From: Pedobacter sp. KBW06
Lineage (GTDB): Bacteria > Bacteroidota > Bacteroidia > Sphingobacteriales > Sphingobacteriaceae
Direction: 5' to 3'
NCBI RefSeq assembly: GCF_003852525.1
Contig: NZ_QAJL01000004.1
Coordinates: 221,064-285,063, forward strand
DNA: 64,000 bases
The position numbers were made by a program, and so were the translations under genes. The notes beneath the pieces were generated by a model. The model searched no databases. It was not told the DNA's origin and saw nothing but the letters and a program-made list of their open reading frames with translations. Below, one piece after another: positions 7,432-17,745 of the stretch. Positions within the stretch are counted from its first letter, which is position 1. Every line of letters begins with the position of its first letter.

Positions 7432-10400
7432 ATGGACATTAGAGCAGAGTTAGAGAAACGCATATTGATTATTGATGGTGCCATGGGAACCATGATTCAG
7501 CGTTATATCCTGACAGAAGAAGATTTTAGAGGAGAGCGGTTTAAAGATCACCCATGTGATGTTAAAGGCAACAATGATTTGCTGAACCTCACACGCCCTG
7601 ACATCATTAAAGCAATACACACCGAATACCTTAAGGCCGGTGCAGATATTATTGAAACCAATACTTTTAGTACCCAGCGCATTTCACTGGCAGATTACCA
7701 GATGGAAGAGTTGGATTATGAAATGAGTTTTGCCGGTGCAAAGATTGCACGCGAAGCGGTAGACGAATTCATGGCCGAAAATCCGGACAGAAGGTCTTTC
7801 GTGGCTGGTGCCGTTGGTCCAACCAACAGGACACTTTCCATCTCACCGGATGTGAACGATCCCGGATATAGGGCATTAACTTTCGATGAACTCGTAGATG
7901 CCTACGACCAGCAGGTGCGCGGATTGGTTGATGGCGGTTCCGATCTTCTATTAATTGAAACCATCTTTGATACCTTAAATGCCAAAGCTGCCATATTTTC
8001 TATTAAAAAATATGAAAAAGAGATTGGCAGAACGATAGACATCATGATCTCCGGAACCATTACTGACGCTTCAGGAAGGACCCTATCCGGACAAACTGTG
8101 GAAGCTTTCTTAAATTCGGTGATCCATGCCAACCCGATCAGCATAGGCTTTAACTGTGCACTGGGTGCCAAAGACATGAGGCCACACATTGAAGAGCTTT
8201 CCGCCAAGGCGACTTGTTACGTATCCGCCTACCCCAATGCAGGTTTACCGAACGAGTTTGGTGCCTATGATGAGATGCCTCATGAAACAGCGCATTTAGT
8301 AGAAGATTTTATACAACACGGATTTGTGAATATCGTGGGTGGTTGTTGTGGCACTACGCCTGAGCATATCAGCTGTATTGCTGCCAAAGCCAAAAAAGTT
8401 AGCCCAAGAAAAATCGCTGAAGTAGCCCCATACTTGCGTCTAAGCGGTCTGGAACCCGTAACTATCACCCCGGAAAGCATTTTTGTCAACATTGGTGAAA
8501 GAACAAACATCACCGGATCCCCTAAATTTTCAAAACTTATTTTAGGTGGCGATTATGAAGCTGCCCTTACTGTTGCCCGTCAACAGGTAGAAGGCGGCGC
8601 CCAGGTAATCGACGTAAATATGGATGAAGGGATGTTGGACGGAGAAGCGGCAATGGTCAAGTTCTTAAACCTGATCGCTTCTGAACCGGATATTTCCAAA
8701 CTTCCAATCATGGTCGACTCTTCCAAATGGAGCGTAATTGAGGCCGGATTGAAATGTTTACAGGGAAAAGGAATCGTCAACTCCATCTCCCTGAAAGAAG
8801 GAGAAGAAAAATTTAAAGAAAGTGCCCTTAAAATCATGAATTATGGCGCCGCTGTAGTCGTGATGGCTTTTGATGAGCAAGGACAGGCAGATAACTTTGA
8901 AAGAAGAAAAGAAATCTGTAAGCGCTCTTATGATATTTTAGTGAATGAAGTCGGATTCCCTGCGGAAGACATCATATTTGATCCAAATATCCTGACCGTA
9001 GCAACCGGTTTGGAAGAACACAACAACTATGCAGTAGATTTTATTAATGCTACCCGATGGATCAAAGAAAACCTGCCTTACGCGAAAGTAAGTGGAGGAG
9101 TTTCCAATATATCTTTCTCTTTCAGGGGGAATAATACCGTGAGAGAGGCCATGCACTCTGCATTTCTGTACCATGCCATTAAAGCAGGTCTGGATATGGG
9201 GATTGTAAACGCCGGAATGCTGGAAGTTTACCAGGAAATACCACCGGAACTTCTGGAACGTGTGGAAGATGTATTGCTCAACCGCAGAGAAGATGCTACA
9301 GAAAGACTGGTAGAATTTGCAGATACCATTAAATCTAAGGGGAAAGAGATTGTCAGAGATGAGGAATGGAGAAAAGAAAGCGTAGAAAGCAGACTGTCCC
9401 ATTCCCTGGTAAAGGGAATTATAGAGTATTTAGATGCCGATGTAGAAGAAGCCAGACAGAAATACCCTAAACCAATACATGTGATTGAAGGTCCGTTAAT
9501 GGACGGAATGAACATCGTTGGAGATCTTTTTGGAGCAGGAAAAATGTTTCTTCCTCAGGTGGTGAAATCTGCCAGGGTAATGAAAAAAGCTGTAGCTTAT
9601 CTCCTTCCTTTCATTGAGCAGGAAAAACTGGACAACCCCGACGGAAAAGCAAGTTCATCTGCAGGAAGAGTATTGATGGCTACTGTAAAAGGGGATGTTC
9701 ATGACATCGGAAAAAATATTGTAGGCGTAGTATTAGCCTGTAATAACTTCGAGATCGTAGATCTTGGTGTCATGGTCCCTGCACAAACCATCATTCAGAA
9801 AGCCAAAGAAATTAATGCGGATATCATTGGATTAAGTGGTCTGATTACCCCATCACTTGACGAAATGGTACACTTTGCCAAAGAAATGGAACGCGAAGGC
9901 TTTACCATTCCCCTGATCATCGGCGGTGCCACCACCTCCAGAATTCATGCGGCAGTAAAAGTGGCTCCGAACTATTCAGGCCCTGCCATTCACGTATTGG
10001 ATGCTTCCAGAAGTGTAACGGTATGCAGTACGCTGATGAATGAAGAAACCAGAGGTCCTTATATTGAAGGCATCAAAAAAGAATACGATAAAGCAAGAGA
10101 AGCACACTTAAACAAGCGATCTGATAAACGTTTTAAGACTTTAGAAGAGGCCAGAAAAGATCAGTTTAAGATCGATCTTGACCTGGTTGCTCCGGCTCCT
10201 GCATTTACCGGAACAAAAGTATTTGAAGACTACCCACTGGCAGAACTGGTTCCGTATATCGACTGGACACCATTCTTCCATACCTGGGAGCTTCGCGGCA
10301 GCTATCCTAAAATATTCAACGATAAGTTGGTTGGTGATGAGGCAAAAAAACTATTTGATGATGCACAGACACTGCTAAAAAGAATTATCGATGAGAAACT

Positions 10401-11091
10401 ACTTACCGCAAAAGGTGTAATTGGCTTCTGGCCGGCAAATACAGTTGGCGACGATATCATCCTTGATGTGGAAGGACAGGAAGTAACCATTCATACTCTT
10501 CGCCAGCAGGCAGAAAAAGTAGCAGGCGAACCTTATTATGCCTTATCAGACTTCGTGGCGCCAAAAGAATCAGGCGTTGCTGATTATTTCGGCGGCTTTG
10601 CAGTCACCACAGGTATAGGATGTGATGAGCTTGTAGCCGAATTTGAAGCCAACTATGATGACTACAACAGCATCATGGCGAAAGCACTGGCCGACAGGCT
10701 TGCAGAAGCTTTCGCAGAAAGAATGCACGAACTGGTCCGTAAAGATTACTGGGGTTACGCAAAAGATGAACAACTAAGCAATGAGGCATTGATCAAAGAA
10801 GAATATGCCGGGATTCGGCCTGCACCGGGATATCCGGCCTGCCCGGAACATACCGAAAAAGGAACGCTCTTTGAATTGCTTGATGCAGAAAATAAGATAG
10901 GTCTACGATTAACGGAAAGCTACGCGATGTATCCAACCGCAGCAGTAAGTGGGTTTTATTTCGCTCACCCTCAGTCCAGGTATTTCGGTTTAGGAAAGAT
11001 CACCAAAGATCAGATCGAAGAATATGCCCTTAGAAAAGACATGCCGATAGAAGAAGTAGAAAGATGGTTAAGTCCTAACCTCGCTTATTAA
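7432..11091 (+). CDS. metH: Cobalamin-dependent methionine synthase MetH
   Basis: MetH transfers the methyl group of 5-methyl-THF to homocysteine through methylcobalamin. The 1219-residue protein contains all four modules in order: a homocysteine domain with zinc cysteines (GFNCALG about 240, GGCCGTT about 305); a pterin domain ([11 protein letters not shown] about 353); a cobalamin domain with the axial-His motif DVHDIGKN about 755; and a reactivation domain ([12 protein letters not shown] about 1130). It is complete, unlike the split MetH of some Bacteroidota. The gene is under the SAM-I riboswitch and is followed 31 bp later by metF, which supplies its methyl donor. Confidence 0.98.
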   Translation: MDIRAELEKRILIIDGAMGTMIQRYILTEEDFRGERFKDHPCDVKGNNDLLNLTRPDIIKAIHTEYLKAGADIIETNTFSTQRISLADYQMEELDYEMSFAGAKIAREAVDEFMAENPDRRSFVAGAVGPTNRTLSISPDVNDPGYRALTFDELVDAYDQQVRGLVDGGSDLLLIETIFDTLNAKAAIFSIKKYEKEIGRTIDIMISGTITDASGRTLSGQTVEAFLNSVIHANPISIGFNCALGAKDMRPHIEELSAKATCYVSAYPNAGLPNEFGAYDEMPHETAHLVEDFIQHGFVNIVGGCCGTTPEHISCIAAKAKKVSPRKIAEVAPYLRLSGLEPVTITPESIFVNIGERTNITGSPKFSKLILGGDYEAALTVARQQVEGGAQVIDVNMDEGMLDGEAAMVKFLNLIASEPDISKLPIMVDSSKWSVIEAGLKCLQGKGIVNSISLKEGEEKFKESALKIMNYGAAVVVMAFDEQGQADNFERRKEICKRSYDILVNEVGFPAEDIIFDPNILTVATGLEEHNNYAVDFINATRWIKENLPYAKVSGGVSNISFSFRGNNTVREAMHSAFLYHAIKAGLDMGIVNAGMLEVYQEIPPELLERVEDVLLNRREDATERLVEFADTIKSKGKEIVRDEEWRKESVESRLSHSLVKGIIEYLDADVEEARQKYPKPIHVIEGPLMDGMNIVGDLFGAGKMFLPQVVKSARVMKKAVAYLLPFIEQEKLDNPDGKASSSAGRVLMATVKGDVHDIGKNIVGVVLACNNFEIVDLGVMVPAQTIIQKAKEINADIIGLSGLITPSLDEMVHFAKEMEREGFTIPLIIGGATTSRIHAAVKVAPNYSGPAIHVLDASRSVTVCSTLMNEETRGPYIEGIKKEYDKAREAHLNKRSDKRFKTLEEARKDQFKIDLDLVAPAPAFTGTKVFEDYPLAELVPYIDWTPFFHTWELRGSYPKIFNDKLVGDEAKKLFDDAQTLLKRIIDEKLLTAKGVIGFWPANTVGDDIILDVEGQEVTIHTLRQQAEKVAGEPYYALSDFVAPKESGVADYFGGFAVTTGIGCDELVAEFEANYDDYNSIMAKALADRLAEAFAERMHELVRKDYWGYAKDEQLSNEALIKEEYAGIRPAPGYPACPEHTEKGTLFELLDAENKIGLRLTESYAMYPTAAVSGFYFAHPQSRYFGLGKITKDQIEEYALRKDMPIEEVERWLSPNLAY

Positions 11092-11122
11092 TTACAGAAA
11101 ACCAACCTAACAAAAAATATTA

Positions 11123-12079
11123 ATGAAGATCGTAGACCATATCAGTAACGCAAAAGGAAAGCCCCTTTTCTCCTTTGAACTCTTACCACCAATAAAAGGG
11201 CAAAGCATTAAAGGTATTTTTGATGCAATAGATCCTTTAATGGAATTCAATCCACCTTTTATTGATGTGACTTACCTCAGAGAGGATTATATCTACAAAC
11301 AACATCCAAACGGTTTGTTAGAAAAGATCGCTTACCGCAAACGTCCAAGTACAGTGGCTACCTGTGCAGCCATTATGAACAAATACAATGTGGATGCAGT
11401 ACCCCACCTGATTTGCGGAGGTTTTACAAAGGATGAAACTGAAAACGCGCTGATCGATCTCCAGTTTTTAGGAATCGACAATGTGCTGGTTTTACGCGGA
11501 GATGCCCGGAAAAGTGATAACTCTTTTGTTCCAACTCCAGATGGACATGCTTATGCTTCAGAATTGTTACAACATGTAGTAGACATGAACAATGGCCGTT
11601 ACCTTCATGATTATATGGAAGACGCCGCAAAGACTGATTTTTGTATCGGAGTAGCGGGTTATCCTGAAAAACATTACGAGTCGCCAAACCTGGATACCGA
11701 TTTTAAATACCTGAAACATAAAGTCGATACCGGAGCCGATTTCATCGTTACACAGATGTTTTTTGACAACAAAAAATATAAAGCTTTAGTGGATAAATGC
11801 CGTGCAAATGGCATTAACGTCCCGATTATCCCCGGACTAAAACCAATCACGAGTAGTAAACAACTGGTTAGCCTGCCAAAGATTTTCCACCTGGATATTC
11901 CAATGGAACTGACTGAAGCCATCCAGGCCTGCAAGTCCGAGAAGGATGTAAAAGAAGTAGGAATAGAATGGATGATCCACCAGTGCCAGGAGTTAAAAGA
12001 AATGGGTGCACCTGTCCTTCACTTCTATACGATGGGCAATCCGGAACCTACAAAGAAGATCGTACAGGCAGTATTCTAG
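11123..12079 (+). CDS. metF: 5,10-methylenetetrahydrofolate reductase MetF
   Basis: MetF is a flavin enzyme reducing 5,10-methylene-THF to 5-methyl-THF. The 318-residue product has the family's N-terminal FSFELLPP, the central LRGDAR, and FIVTQMFFDN with PIIPGLKPI in the C-terminal half. It is in the metH transcription unit and therefore probably under the same SAM-I control. A long inverted repeat follows 8 bp after the stop codon. Confidence 0.96.
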   Translation: MKIVDHISNAKGKPLFSFELLPPIKGQSIKGIFDAIDPLMEFNPPFIDVTYLREDYIYKQHPNGLLEKIAYRKRPSTVATCAAIMNKYNVDAVPHLICGGFTKDETENALIDLQFLGIDNVLVLRGDARKSDNSFVPTPDGHAYASELLQHVVDMNNGRYLHDYMEDAAKTDFCIGVAGYPEKHYESPNLDTDFKYLKHKVDTGADFIVTQMFFDNKKYKALVDKCRANGINVPIIPGLKPITSSKQLVSLPKIFHLDIPMELTEAIQACKSEKDVKEVGIEWMIHQCQELKEMGAPVLHFYTMGNPEPTKKIVQAVF

Positions 12080-12086
12080 CCTTTTC

Positions 12087-12139
12087 ATGATACCCGATAG
12101 GTATATTTTCGAATACTCTTTGTACCTTTCGGGTATCAT
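12087..12139. repeat. Long inverted repeat between metF and the META lipoprotein gene
   Basis: The arms 12087-12103 and 12123-12139 are complementary at 16 of 17 positions: 11 bp (ATGATACCCGA/TCGGGTATCAT), one mismatch, then 5 bp (AGGTA/TACCT). The loop is 19 nt. No T-run follows on the plus strand, so it is not a canonical terminator. It ends 15 bp before the next start codon, and TACCTTTC (12123-12130), a near -7 element, lies inside the right arm. It could be an operator or a structured leader. Confidence 0.7.
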
Positions 12140-12154
12140 TAAAACAATAAGGCT

Positions 12155-12586
12155 ATGAAAAGAATCATGTTACTGGCAATTGTAATGACCGGCACTTTTG
12201 CTGCCTGCACTACCCTGAAACCCGGAACGATAGGAAATGGCGGATTATCTCAACTGGGAGGAACCTGGGAACTGAACTACATCTCTGGTCCGAGAATAGC
12301 TTTTAATGGTCTATATCCTGCAACAAAACCAACTATTACCTTTGATGTCACAGGGAAGAAATTAAGCGGAAATACCAGCTGTAATTCTTTCTCAGGCACT
12401 TTAATTGCAGACGACACTACCGTCAATTTCACACATCCGCTAGCCATGACAAAAATGGCCTGCCCCGGTGAAGGAGAGGCCACTTTTCTGGAAATGTTAA
12501 AAAAAGCAAGTACTTATTCTGTAAGTGACAGCACGCTTAACTTTATGATGGGCGATATTGCCATCATGCGCTTTAGTAAAAAGTAG
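12155..12586 (+). CDS. META/HslJ-like domain lipoprotein
   Basis: This is a 143-residue lipoprotein: a signal peptide with lipobox TFAAC (Cys18), then one META domain. META signatures are the opening GTWELNYISG, GNTSCNSFSGT in the middle, and MTKMACPG...FLEMLKKASTYSV near the end. Relatives include E. coli HslJ, linked to heat and novobiocin resistance, but the molecular function is unclear. Expression may depend on the inverted repeat just upstream. Its last 14 bases overlap the 3' end of thrC on the other strand. Confidence 0.9.
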   Translation: MKRIMLLAIVMTGTFAACTTLKPGTIGNGGLSQLGGTWELNYISGPRIAFNGLYPATKPTITFDVTGKKLSGNTSCNSFSGTLIADDTTVNFTHPLAMTKMACPGEGEATFLEMLKKASTYSVSDSTLNFMMGDIAIMRFSKK

Positions 12587-13883
12587 TCAGATAGTTTTTA
12601 AAAGAACCATACTCCGTATCCATCTTTTCAGCATGTTTTAATTTAGCAGTCAGCTCCTGCACCTGTGCGGGGACTTGAATTTTGCTGCTCATCTCTTCCG
12701 AAAAGACATCTGGAAACTTACAGGCATGTGCCGTAGATAAAAACACCCCCGTGGCATTTTCCTGGGGGTTTTCCTTGTTATAATCTTCCAGCGCCAACCA
12801 GGCAATGGCAGTATGCGGACAAGCGATATATGCAAACCGATCATAGATCGAATGAATTCCTTCTAAGGTTTCTTCATCGGTATAACTATAACTTTTCAAT
12901 ACCTCCTGCAAAGCAGCTTTATCCTGATTAAAGAGGTCCATGATCCTTACCCAATTACTTGGGGCACCTACGTCCATGGCATTGGCATAAGTCTGCACAG
13001 AAGGTCTTGTTTCGTATATCCCTGTTTTCAAATACCTGGGAACAGTATCGTTTACATTCGTAGCAGCTATAAACTGTTTTACAGGAAGTCCCATCTTATA
13101 GGCCAGTAATCCGGCAGCAATGTTTCCAAAATTACCACTGGGCACGGAAAATATCACTTCTTTTTTTCCTGCCCTGCGGAGTTGCGCATAAGCATTGAAA
13201 TAATACAAAGTCTGAGGGATCAGCCTGGAAATATTGATAGAATTAGCAGAAGTCAGACGGAGTTTGCGATTCAATTCCTCATCCGCAAATGCCTGTTTCA
13301 CCAAATGCTGACAATCATCAAAAGTTCCCTCCACTTCTATGGCATGAATGTTCTGACCATTCGTGCACAATTGCAATTCCTGAATTTCACTCACTTTCCC
13401 TTTTGGATAAAGAATGGTTACCCTGGTATTCGGTACCCCAAGAAACCCTAATGCCACCGCTCCTCCTGTATCACCGGAAGTCGCAACCAGAACATCCAGT
13501 AATTGCTCTCCATCTTTCAGGAAATAAGCCATAATCCGGCTCATGAACCTGGCTCCAAAATCTTTAAAAGCGAGTGAAGGGCCATGAAATAGTTCCAATA
13601 CATAGGTCTCGGCTTCAAGTGGTACCACTGGTGCGTCGAAATTAAATGCCTCGTCAATGATCTTTTGCAAATCTTCGGCTGGAATAGCATGATCCAATAA
13701 TGCTGAAGCTACCTTGAAAGCAATCTGTGGTAAAGTATACTGATCGATTTGTTGAATAAACTCCTGATCCAATACCGGAATATTTACCGGCATGTACAAG
13801 CCTTTATCCAAAGGCATGCTGTTAAAAACAGCGGTAGGAAAGTCTACGTTTAAATCGTGATTATTAGTACTATATAGTTTCAT
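12573..13883 (-). CDS. thrC: Threonine synthase
   Basis: ThrC converts O-phosphohomoserine to threonine with PLP. The 436-residue protein has the PLP lysine in SLAFKDFGARFM (about residue 112), the phosphate-binding TSGDTGGAV and the later SVPSGNFGNIAAG. It is the last gene of thrA-thrB-thrC, 7 bp after the thrB stop codon. Its 3' end overlaps the convergent META lipoprotein gene by 14 bp, and I see no terminator there. Confidence 0.97.
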   Translation of the reverse strand: MKLYSTNNHDLNVDFPTAVFNSMPLDKGLYMPVNIPVLDQEFIQQIDQYTLPQIAFKVASALLDHAIPAEDLQKIIDEAFNFDAPVVPLEAETYVLELFHGPSLAFKDFGARFMSRIMAYFLKDGEQLLDVLVATSGDTGGAVALGFLGVPNTRVTILYPKGKVSEIQELQLCTNGQNIHAIEVEGTFDDCQHLVKQAFADEELNRKLRLTSANSINISRLIPQTLYYFNAYAQLRRAGKKEVIFSVPSGNFGNIAAGLLAYKMGLPVKQFIAATNVNDTVPRYLKTGIYETRPSVQTYANAMDVGAPSNWVRIMDLFNQDKAALQEVLKSYSYTDEETLEGIHSIYDRFAYIACPHTAIAWLALEDYNKENPQENATGVFLSTAHACKFPDVFSEEMSSKIQVPAQVQELTAKLKHAEKMDTEYGSFKNYLTTFY

Positions 13884-13890
13884 AATGGGG

Positions 13891-14826
13891 TTAATCTAAA
13901 ATAACAGGACCTTTTTTATTTACTTCGGATACAAAAGACAAGCTATTGATGCCAATGCCTTTTAAATGCTGCTGCAGCTTCTGAGTGATTGCCCTGGCTA
14001 TTGCCTCGTCTTTTGTTAAAGCAAAAACCGAAGGACCAGAACCGGAAATACCAAAACCCGTAGCTCCTGTTTTCATAGCCAGACTTCTTAGTTTATAGAA
14101 ATCAGGGATTAAAATAGAGCGCGTAGGCTCTACCAGAATATCGGTCATACTTCTGCCAATCAGGTCATGATCTTTCAGAAACAAACCACTTACCAGACCC
14201 GCAACATTTCCCCATTGGGTAACCGCATCTTTTAAAAACACTTTAGAACGAATCATCTGTCTGGCATCCTTAGTAGGCACATCGACTTCCGGGTATACAA
14301 TAGCTGCATACAGATCATCAGGATGTGGTAAACTGATAATGTCCAGCGGTTGATAGCTTCTGATCAATACAAAGCCTCCCAAAAGCGCCGGAGCCACATT
14401 ATCAGCATGTCCGTAACCGCAGGCCAGTTCCTCTCCTTTCATCGCAAAAGGAACAAGTTCTTTATTGGTCAACAAATTATCAAACAAGGTATTTACAGCA
14501 AATAAGCCGGCAACGGTACTGGCCGAACTTGATCCCAACCCACTGCCTATCGGCATCTTCTTATGCAATTCAATTTCTATTCCCGTATCCGGTTTCCCAA
14601 TATGGTTCAGGTAATGCTGGACACTGGCACTTACCGTGTTTTTCTTTGGATCCAGTGGCAACCGCCCATCATCACCAGTGATCTTTGTGATCTTGATGCC
14701 GGGAGTTTCCGTTAACTTCATAATAACTTCATCACCGGGTTCATTTACCGCAAAACCCAGAACATCATATCCACAAACTACATTGGCAACTGTCGCTGGG
14801 GCAAAAACTCTTATAGACTCTTTCAT
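13891..14826 (-). CDS. thrB: Homoserine kinase
   Basis: ThrB is a GHMP-family kinase phosphorylating L-homoserine. The 311-residue protein has the ATP loop MPIGSGLGSSSAST (about residue 90) and the C-terminal GHMP motif TGATGFGISGSGPS. Its ATG overlaps the thrA stop codon as ATGA, so translation is probably coupled to thrA. It is part of the attenuated thr operon. Confidence 0.97.
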   Translation of the reverse strand: MKESIRVFAPATVANVVCGYDVLGFAVNEPGDEVIMKLTETPGIKITKITGDDGRLPLDPKKNTVSASVQHYLNHIGKPDTGIEIELHKKMPIGSGLGSSSASTVAGLFAVNTLFDNLLTNKELVPFAMKGEELACGYGHADNVAPALLGGFVLIRSYQPLDIISLPHPDDLYAAIVYPEVDVPTKDARQMIRSKVFLKDAVTQWGNVAGLVSGLFLKDHDLIGRSMTDILVEPTRSILIPDFYKLRSLAMKTGATGFGISGSGPSVFALTKDEAIARAITQKLQQHLKGIGINSLSFVSEVNKKGPVILD

Positions 14827-17270
14827 CGTTTACCTACATTAATTATATCTGCAAAAACACCCGCAGCGGTTACTTCCGCACCAGCACCAGGCCCTTTAAC
14901 CACCAATGGACGGTCTCTATACCGGTCTGTGGTAAAAGAAATAATATTGTCACTTCCGGAAAGCATGTAGAAAGGATGACCATCATCTACCATTTGTAAG
15001 GTGATCATTACTTTTCCTGCTTCCAGCTTCCCGATGTATCTTAGCACTTTATTACTTGAGGCAGCTTCCTGCTTCAGTTTCTCAAAATAGTCTGTATTGT
15101 TTTCCAACTCCTGATAGAAATCTGCCACGGTAGCTGCAGCCAAACAAGCCGGTGGGAGCATACTTTCAATCTCAATATCACTTTCTTCCAATGGATAACC
15201 GGCGTCACGGGCCAGAATGAGCATCTTTCTCATAAAGTCTTTCCCGTTCAGATCATCTCTCGGATCTGGCTCCGTATATCCTTTATCCTGCGCTTCTTTC
15301 ACCACTTCATGAAACAATTTATCTCCTTTATAATTATTGAAGATATATGAGATCGTACCTGATAGAATGGCTTCAATCCGATCTATCCGGTCGCCACTCA
15401 TCATCAGGTCTTTTAAAGTCCGGATGATCGGCAAACCTGCACCCACATTTGTTTCATAGTAAAAATCGACTCCATATTTTCTCGCCGCCTGTTTAAAAGC
15501 AACGTATTGTTCATAGTCTGCAGAGTTCCCGATCTTATTACAAGTCACCACGGAAATACTGGATTGAAGCACATCCTGATAAAACTGAATCGGATTATGG
15601 CTGGCGGTATTGTCTACAAACACACAGTTCGGTAGATTCATCGCTTTCATCTGTTTGATAAATACCGCTAAATCTGCCGGTTCACCATGTGTTTCCAGAT
15701 CTTTCTCCCAGCTGCTTAAAGCAATGCCTTCTGCATTTTGGTACATTTTACGGGTATTACTTACGCCCATCACTTTTACCTGAAGGTCGTTGTTGGTCGC
15801 TAAAAAGTCCATCTGAGCCTCCAGCTGTGTGAATAACGTCTTTCCGATATTACCAGTCCCCAGACAAAATACGTGTAAAGTTCTTTTCAGATTAGCATAA
15901 AAAGCATCATGGACCGCGTTTACTGCCTTTGAAAGGTCAGGCTTGGAGATAATCACAGAAATATTATACTCTGAAGAACCTTGTGCGATTGCGCGTACAT
16001 TCACACCATTCCTTCCCAAAGCATTAAATAACTTCCCTGACATCCCCGGCGTCTTTTTCATATTCTCCCCTACAATCGCCAGGGCAGCCAGTCCGTTTTC
16101 CACTTCAGGATATTCCAGTTTGCGCGCCTGAAGCTCCAGTTCGAATTCCTTATTGATCAGGGCAAGTGCTTTCAGGGCATCGGCAGGTTTCACTGCAAAA
16201 GTAATGCTGTGCTCCGAAGAAGACTGGGTAATCAGGATGATATTGATTTGCTCCCGTGATAGTAAGGAGAATAACCTTCCGCTAAAACCGGCTTTTCCCA
16301 CCATTCCACTTCCTGTAAGGTTCAGCACACTGATCTCATCAATAGAAGAAATCCCTTTGATCGGCAATTTCGAAACACTGGTTCCATGTTTGATATAGGT
16401 TCCAGGAAAGTCTACATTGAACGTATTTTTAATCACAATAGGGATTCTCTTTAAAAATGCAGGGATCATTGTTGGAGGATAGATCACCTTTGCACCAAAA
16501 TAAGAAAGCTCCATCGCTTCGGTATAACTCAGCTCCGGCAAAGAGAACGCTTTTTTTACCATTCTCGGATCTGCAGTCAACATTCCGTCTACATCTGTCC
16601 AGATCTGAATCTCCGCTGCATTTAACGCAGAGCCCCAGATTGCAGCCGTGTAGTCACTTCCACCTCTCCCAAGAGTAGTGATTCTGCCCTCATCGTTGCT
16701 GGCAATAAAGCCGGTCACAAACAATAGCTTATCCGCATTACTCTCCTGGAAATCCCTGATCAGGGTCTCTGTGAGATAGGTATTCACTTTTGCCTGTCCG
16801 AAATTATGATCTGTTTTAATCAGCTCTGATCCGTCCACATAAAGGGCGTTCGGGAAAGTTTGCCTGGCAATATGACTGATCATCACCGTAGAACAACGTT
16901 CACCGTAACTTAAGATCAGGTCCTTCGTCTGCAGACTTAGCTCCCGAAGGTTATAAACCGACTGTAAGATTTCTTCCAGCTCATTAAAATAGATTTTAAG
17001 CTTGGTCAGTACCGGGTTCTGAGCGTTCGCAGGCAATAAAGCCCGGATCACATCAAAGTGTTTTTTCTCAATTGTTTTTAACTCCTCGCTATAATCCCTA
17101 GCCTGCCCTGCGTTTTCTGCCATCTCGACCAGGGCATTGGTTACCCCACTCATGGCCGATAAGACGACAATAGGATTTTCAGCGCCTTGCTGATCCTTAA
17201 GGATACTTAACAATGCACTGATGCTTTGCAAAGAACCGACTGATGTACCTCCAAATTTTAAAATATTCAT
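14823..17270 (-). CDS. thrA: Bifunctional aspartate kinase/homoserine dehydrogenase I
   Basis: ThrA catalyses the first and third steps from aspartate to threonine. The 815-residue fusion has an aspartokinase domain (MNILKFGGTSVGS at the N-terminus; TLGRGGSDYTA about 200), two ACT-type regulatory segments (about 315-460) and a homoserine dehydrogenase domain (CLGTGNIGKTL about 467; later GAGLPIIRTLKDL). Feedback control by threonine is typical of the family. Its start codon lies 11 bp downstream of the T-run of the attenuator terminator, so transcription into thrA depends on antitermination. Confidence 0.97.
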   Translation of the reverse strand: MNILKFGGTSVGSLQSISALLSILKDQQGAENPIVVLSAMSGVTNALVEMAENAGQARDYSEELKTIEKKHFDVIRALLPANAQNPVLTKLKIYFNELEEILQSVYNLRELSLQTKDLILSYGERCSTVMISHIARQTFPNALYVDGSELIKTDHNFGQAKVNTYLTETLIRDFQESNADKLLFVTGFIASNDEGRITTLGRGGSDYTAAIWGSALNAAEIQIWTDVDGMLTADPRMVKKAFSLPELSYTEAMELSYFGAKVIYPPTMIPAFLKRIPIVIKNTFNVDFPGTYIKHGTSVSKLPIKGISSIDEISVLNLTGSGMVGKAGFSGRLFSLLSREQINIILITQSSSEHSITFAVKPADALKALALINKEFELELQARKLEYPEVENGLAALAIVGENMKKTPGMSGKLFNALGRNGVNVRAIAQGSSEYNISVIISKPDLSKAVNAVHDAFYANLKRTLHVFCLGTGNIGKTLFTQLEAQMDFLATNNDLQVKVMGVSNTRKMYQNAEGIALSSWEKDLETHGEPADLAVFIKQMKAMNLPNCVFVDNTASHNPIQFYQDVLQSSISVVTCNKIGNSADYEQYVAFKQAARKYGVDFYYETNVGAGLPIIRTLKDLMMSGDRIDRIEAILSGTISYIFNNYKGDKLFHEVVKEAQDKGYTEPDPRDDLNGKDFMRKMLILARDAGYPLEESDIEIESMLPPACLAAATVADFYQELENNTDYFEKLKQEAASSNKVLRYIGKLEAGKVMITLQMVDDGHPFYMLSGSDNIISFTTDRYRDRPLVVKGPGAGAEVTAAGVFADIINVGKR

Positions 17271-17280
17271 AATTTACGGT

Positions 17281-17323
17281 TAAAAAAAAAGCGCCTTCCC
17301 CGATTAGAGGAAGGCGCTTTTTG
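17281..17323 (-). terminator. Attenuator terminator of the thr operon
   Basis: On the minus strand AAGCGCCTTCC pairs with GGAAGGCGCTT around an 8-9 nt loop, followed by a run of nine or more T. It sits between the leader peptide and thrA. The 5' arm GCCTTCCTC (17307-17315) can instead pair over nine positions (one G-U) with GAGGGAGGC in the leader reading frame (17358-17366), giving the competing antiterminator. Confidence 0.88.
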
Positions 17324-17350
17324 TGGTTTTTAGTTTTTTATTTTTACCCA

Positions 17351-17419
17351 TTAGCTAGCCTCCCTCCGAGATATCCCGGTGGTGGTAATAATGGAAATAA
17401 TGGTTGAATTATTAAACAT
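17351..17419 (-). CDS. thr operon leader peptide (22 aa, Thr/Ile-rich)
   Basis: The short frame encodes MFNNSTIISIITTTGIS followed by RREAS and TAA. Nine of 22 residues are Thr or Ile, the two amino acids made from the pathway; ACC-ACC-ACC and paired ATT codons sit in the middle. The antiterminator segment (17358-17366) covers codons 18-21. A ribosome reaching the stop codon would mask it and let the terminator form. A ribosome stalled at Thr or Ile codons would leave it free to pair with the terminator arm. This is the logic of E. coli thrL, but the peptide sequence is different. Confidence 0.85.
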   Translation of the reverse strand: MFNNSTIISIITTTGISRREAS

Positions 17420-17449
17420 TGTATTTTTTACACTTACTGTGCTCTGACG

Positions 17450-17481
17450 TAAAGTAAAGTTATATTTTTCTAATTAGCAAA
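17450..17481 (-). promoter_or_regulatory. Possible promoter of the thr operon
   Basis: On the minus strand TTTG (17478-17481) is followed by TAACTTTA (17455-17462, spacer only 15 bp) or TTACTTTA (17450-17457, spacer 20 bp). Neither combination is a perfect match to TTTG-N19-21-TAnnTTTG. The position, 30-40 bp before the leader ATG, is right. Confidence 0.35.
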
Positions 17482-17613
17482 TGATTAATAAAATATTTAT
17501 CTGATTTTTCAAAAGTTTGCGTTTGAAGCAGATTAAACCAAGTACTCAAAATGACAGCCCCCTAAGTCGCTCATTTTCAGCACCGGGTCAAAACAGGAAA
17601 ACAGCAGCTCATT

Positions 17614-17745
17614 TTATAAGCTGACCCAAATTTTGAATCCAGGAACTTTATTGTAGGAATGACCATTAGGAATACCACCAATGATTTTCATAACAGCATC
17701 AATCTGCAATACCTGTTCTGTCTGATCCTTTCCTGATAATCTGGT
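17614..17745 (-). pseudogene. Coding-like remnant after the SUKH gene
   Basis: Directly after the TAA of the SUKH-like gene, and in the same frame, there is a 43-codon open stretch containing RLSGKDQTEQVLQIDAVMKI and later PNGHSYNKVPGFKIWVSL before a stop at 17614-17616. It has no start codon near its beginning. The composition looks coding. It may be the 3' end of a lost neighbour gene or a former extension of the SUKH protein. Further left, 17521-17613 holds partially repeated GCTCATTTT and GGGTCA-type sequence that resembles insertion-sequence end debris. I do not recognise the peptide. Confidence 0.4.

Noticed and set aside
8938-9402. 154-codon minus-strand frame inside metH
   Set aside because: Shadow of metH. 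The plus-strand frame is a full MetH with every domain, and the antisense frame has no signals of its own.
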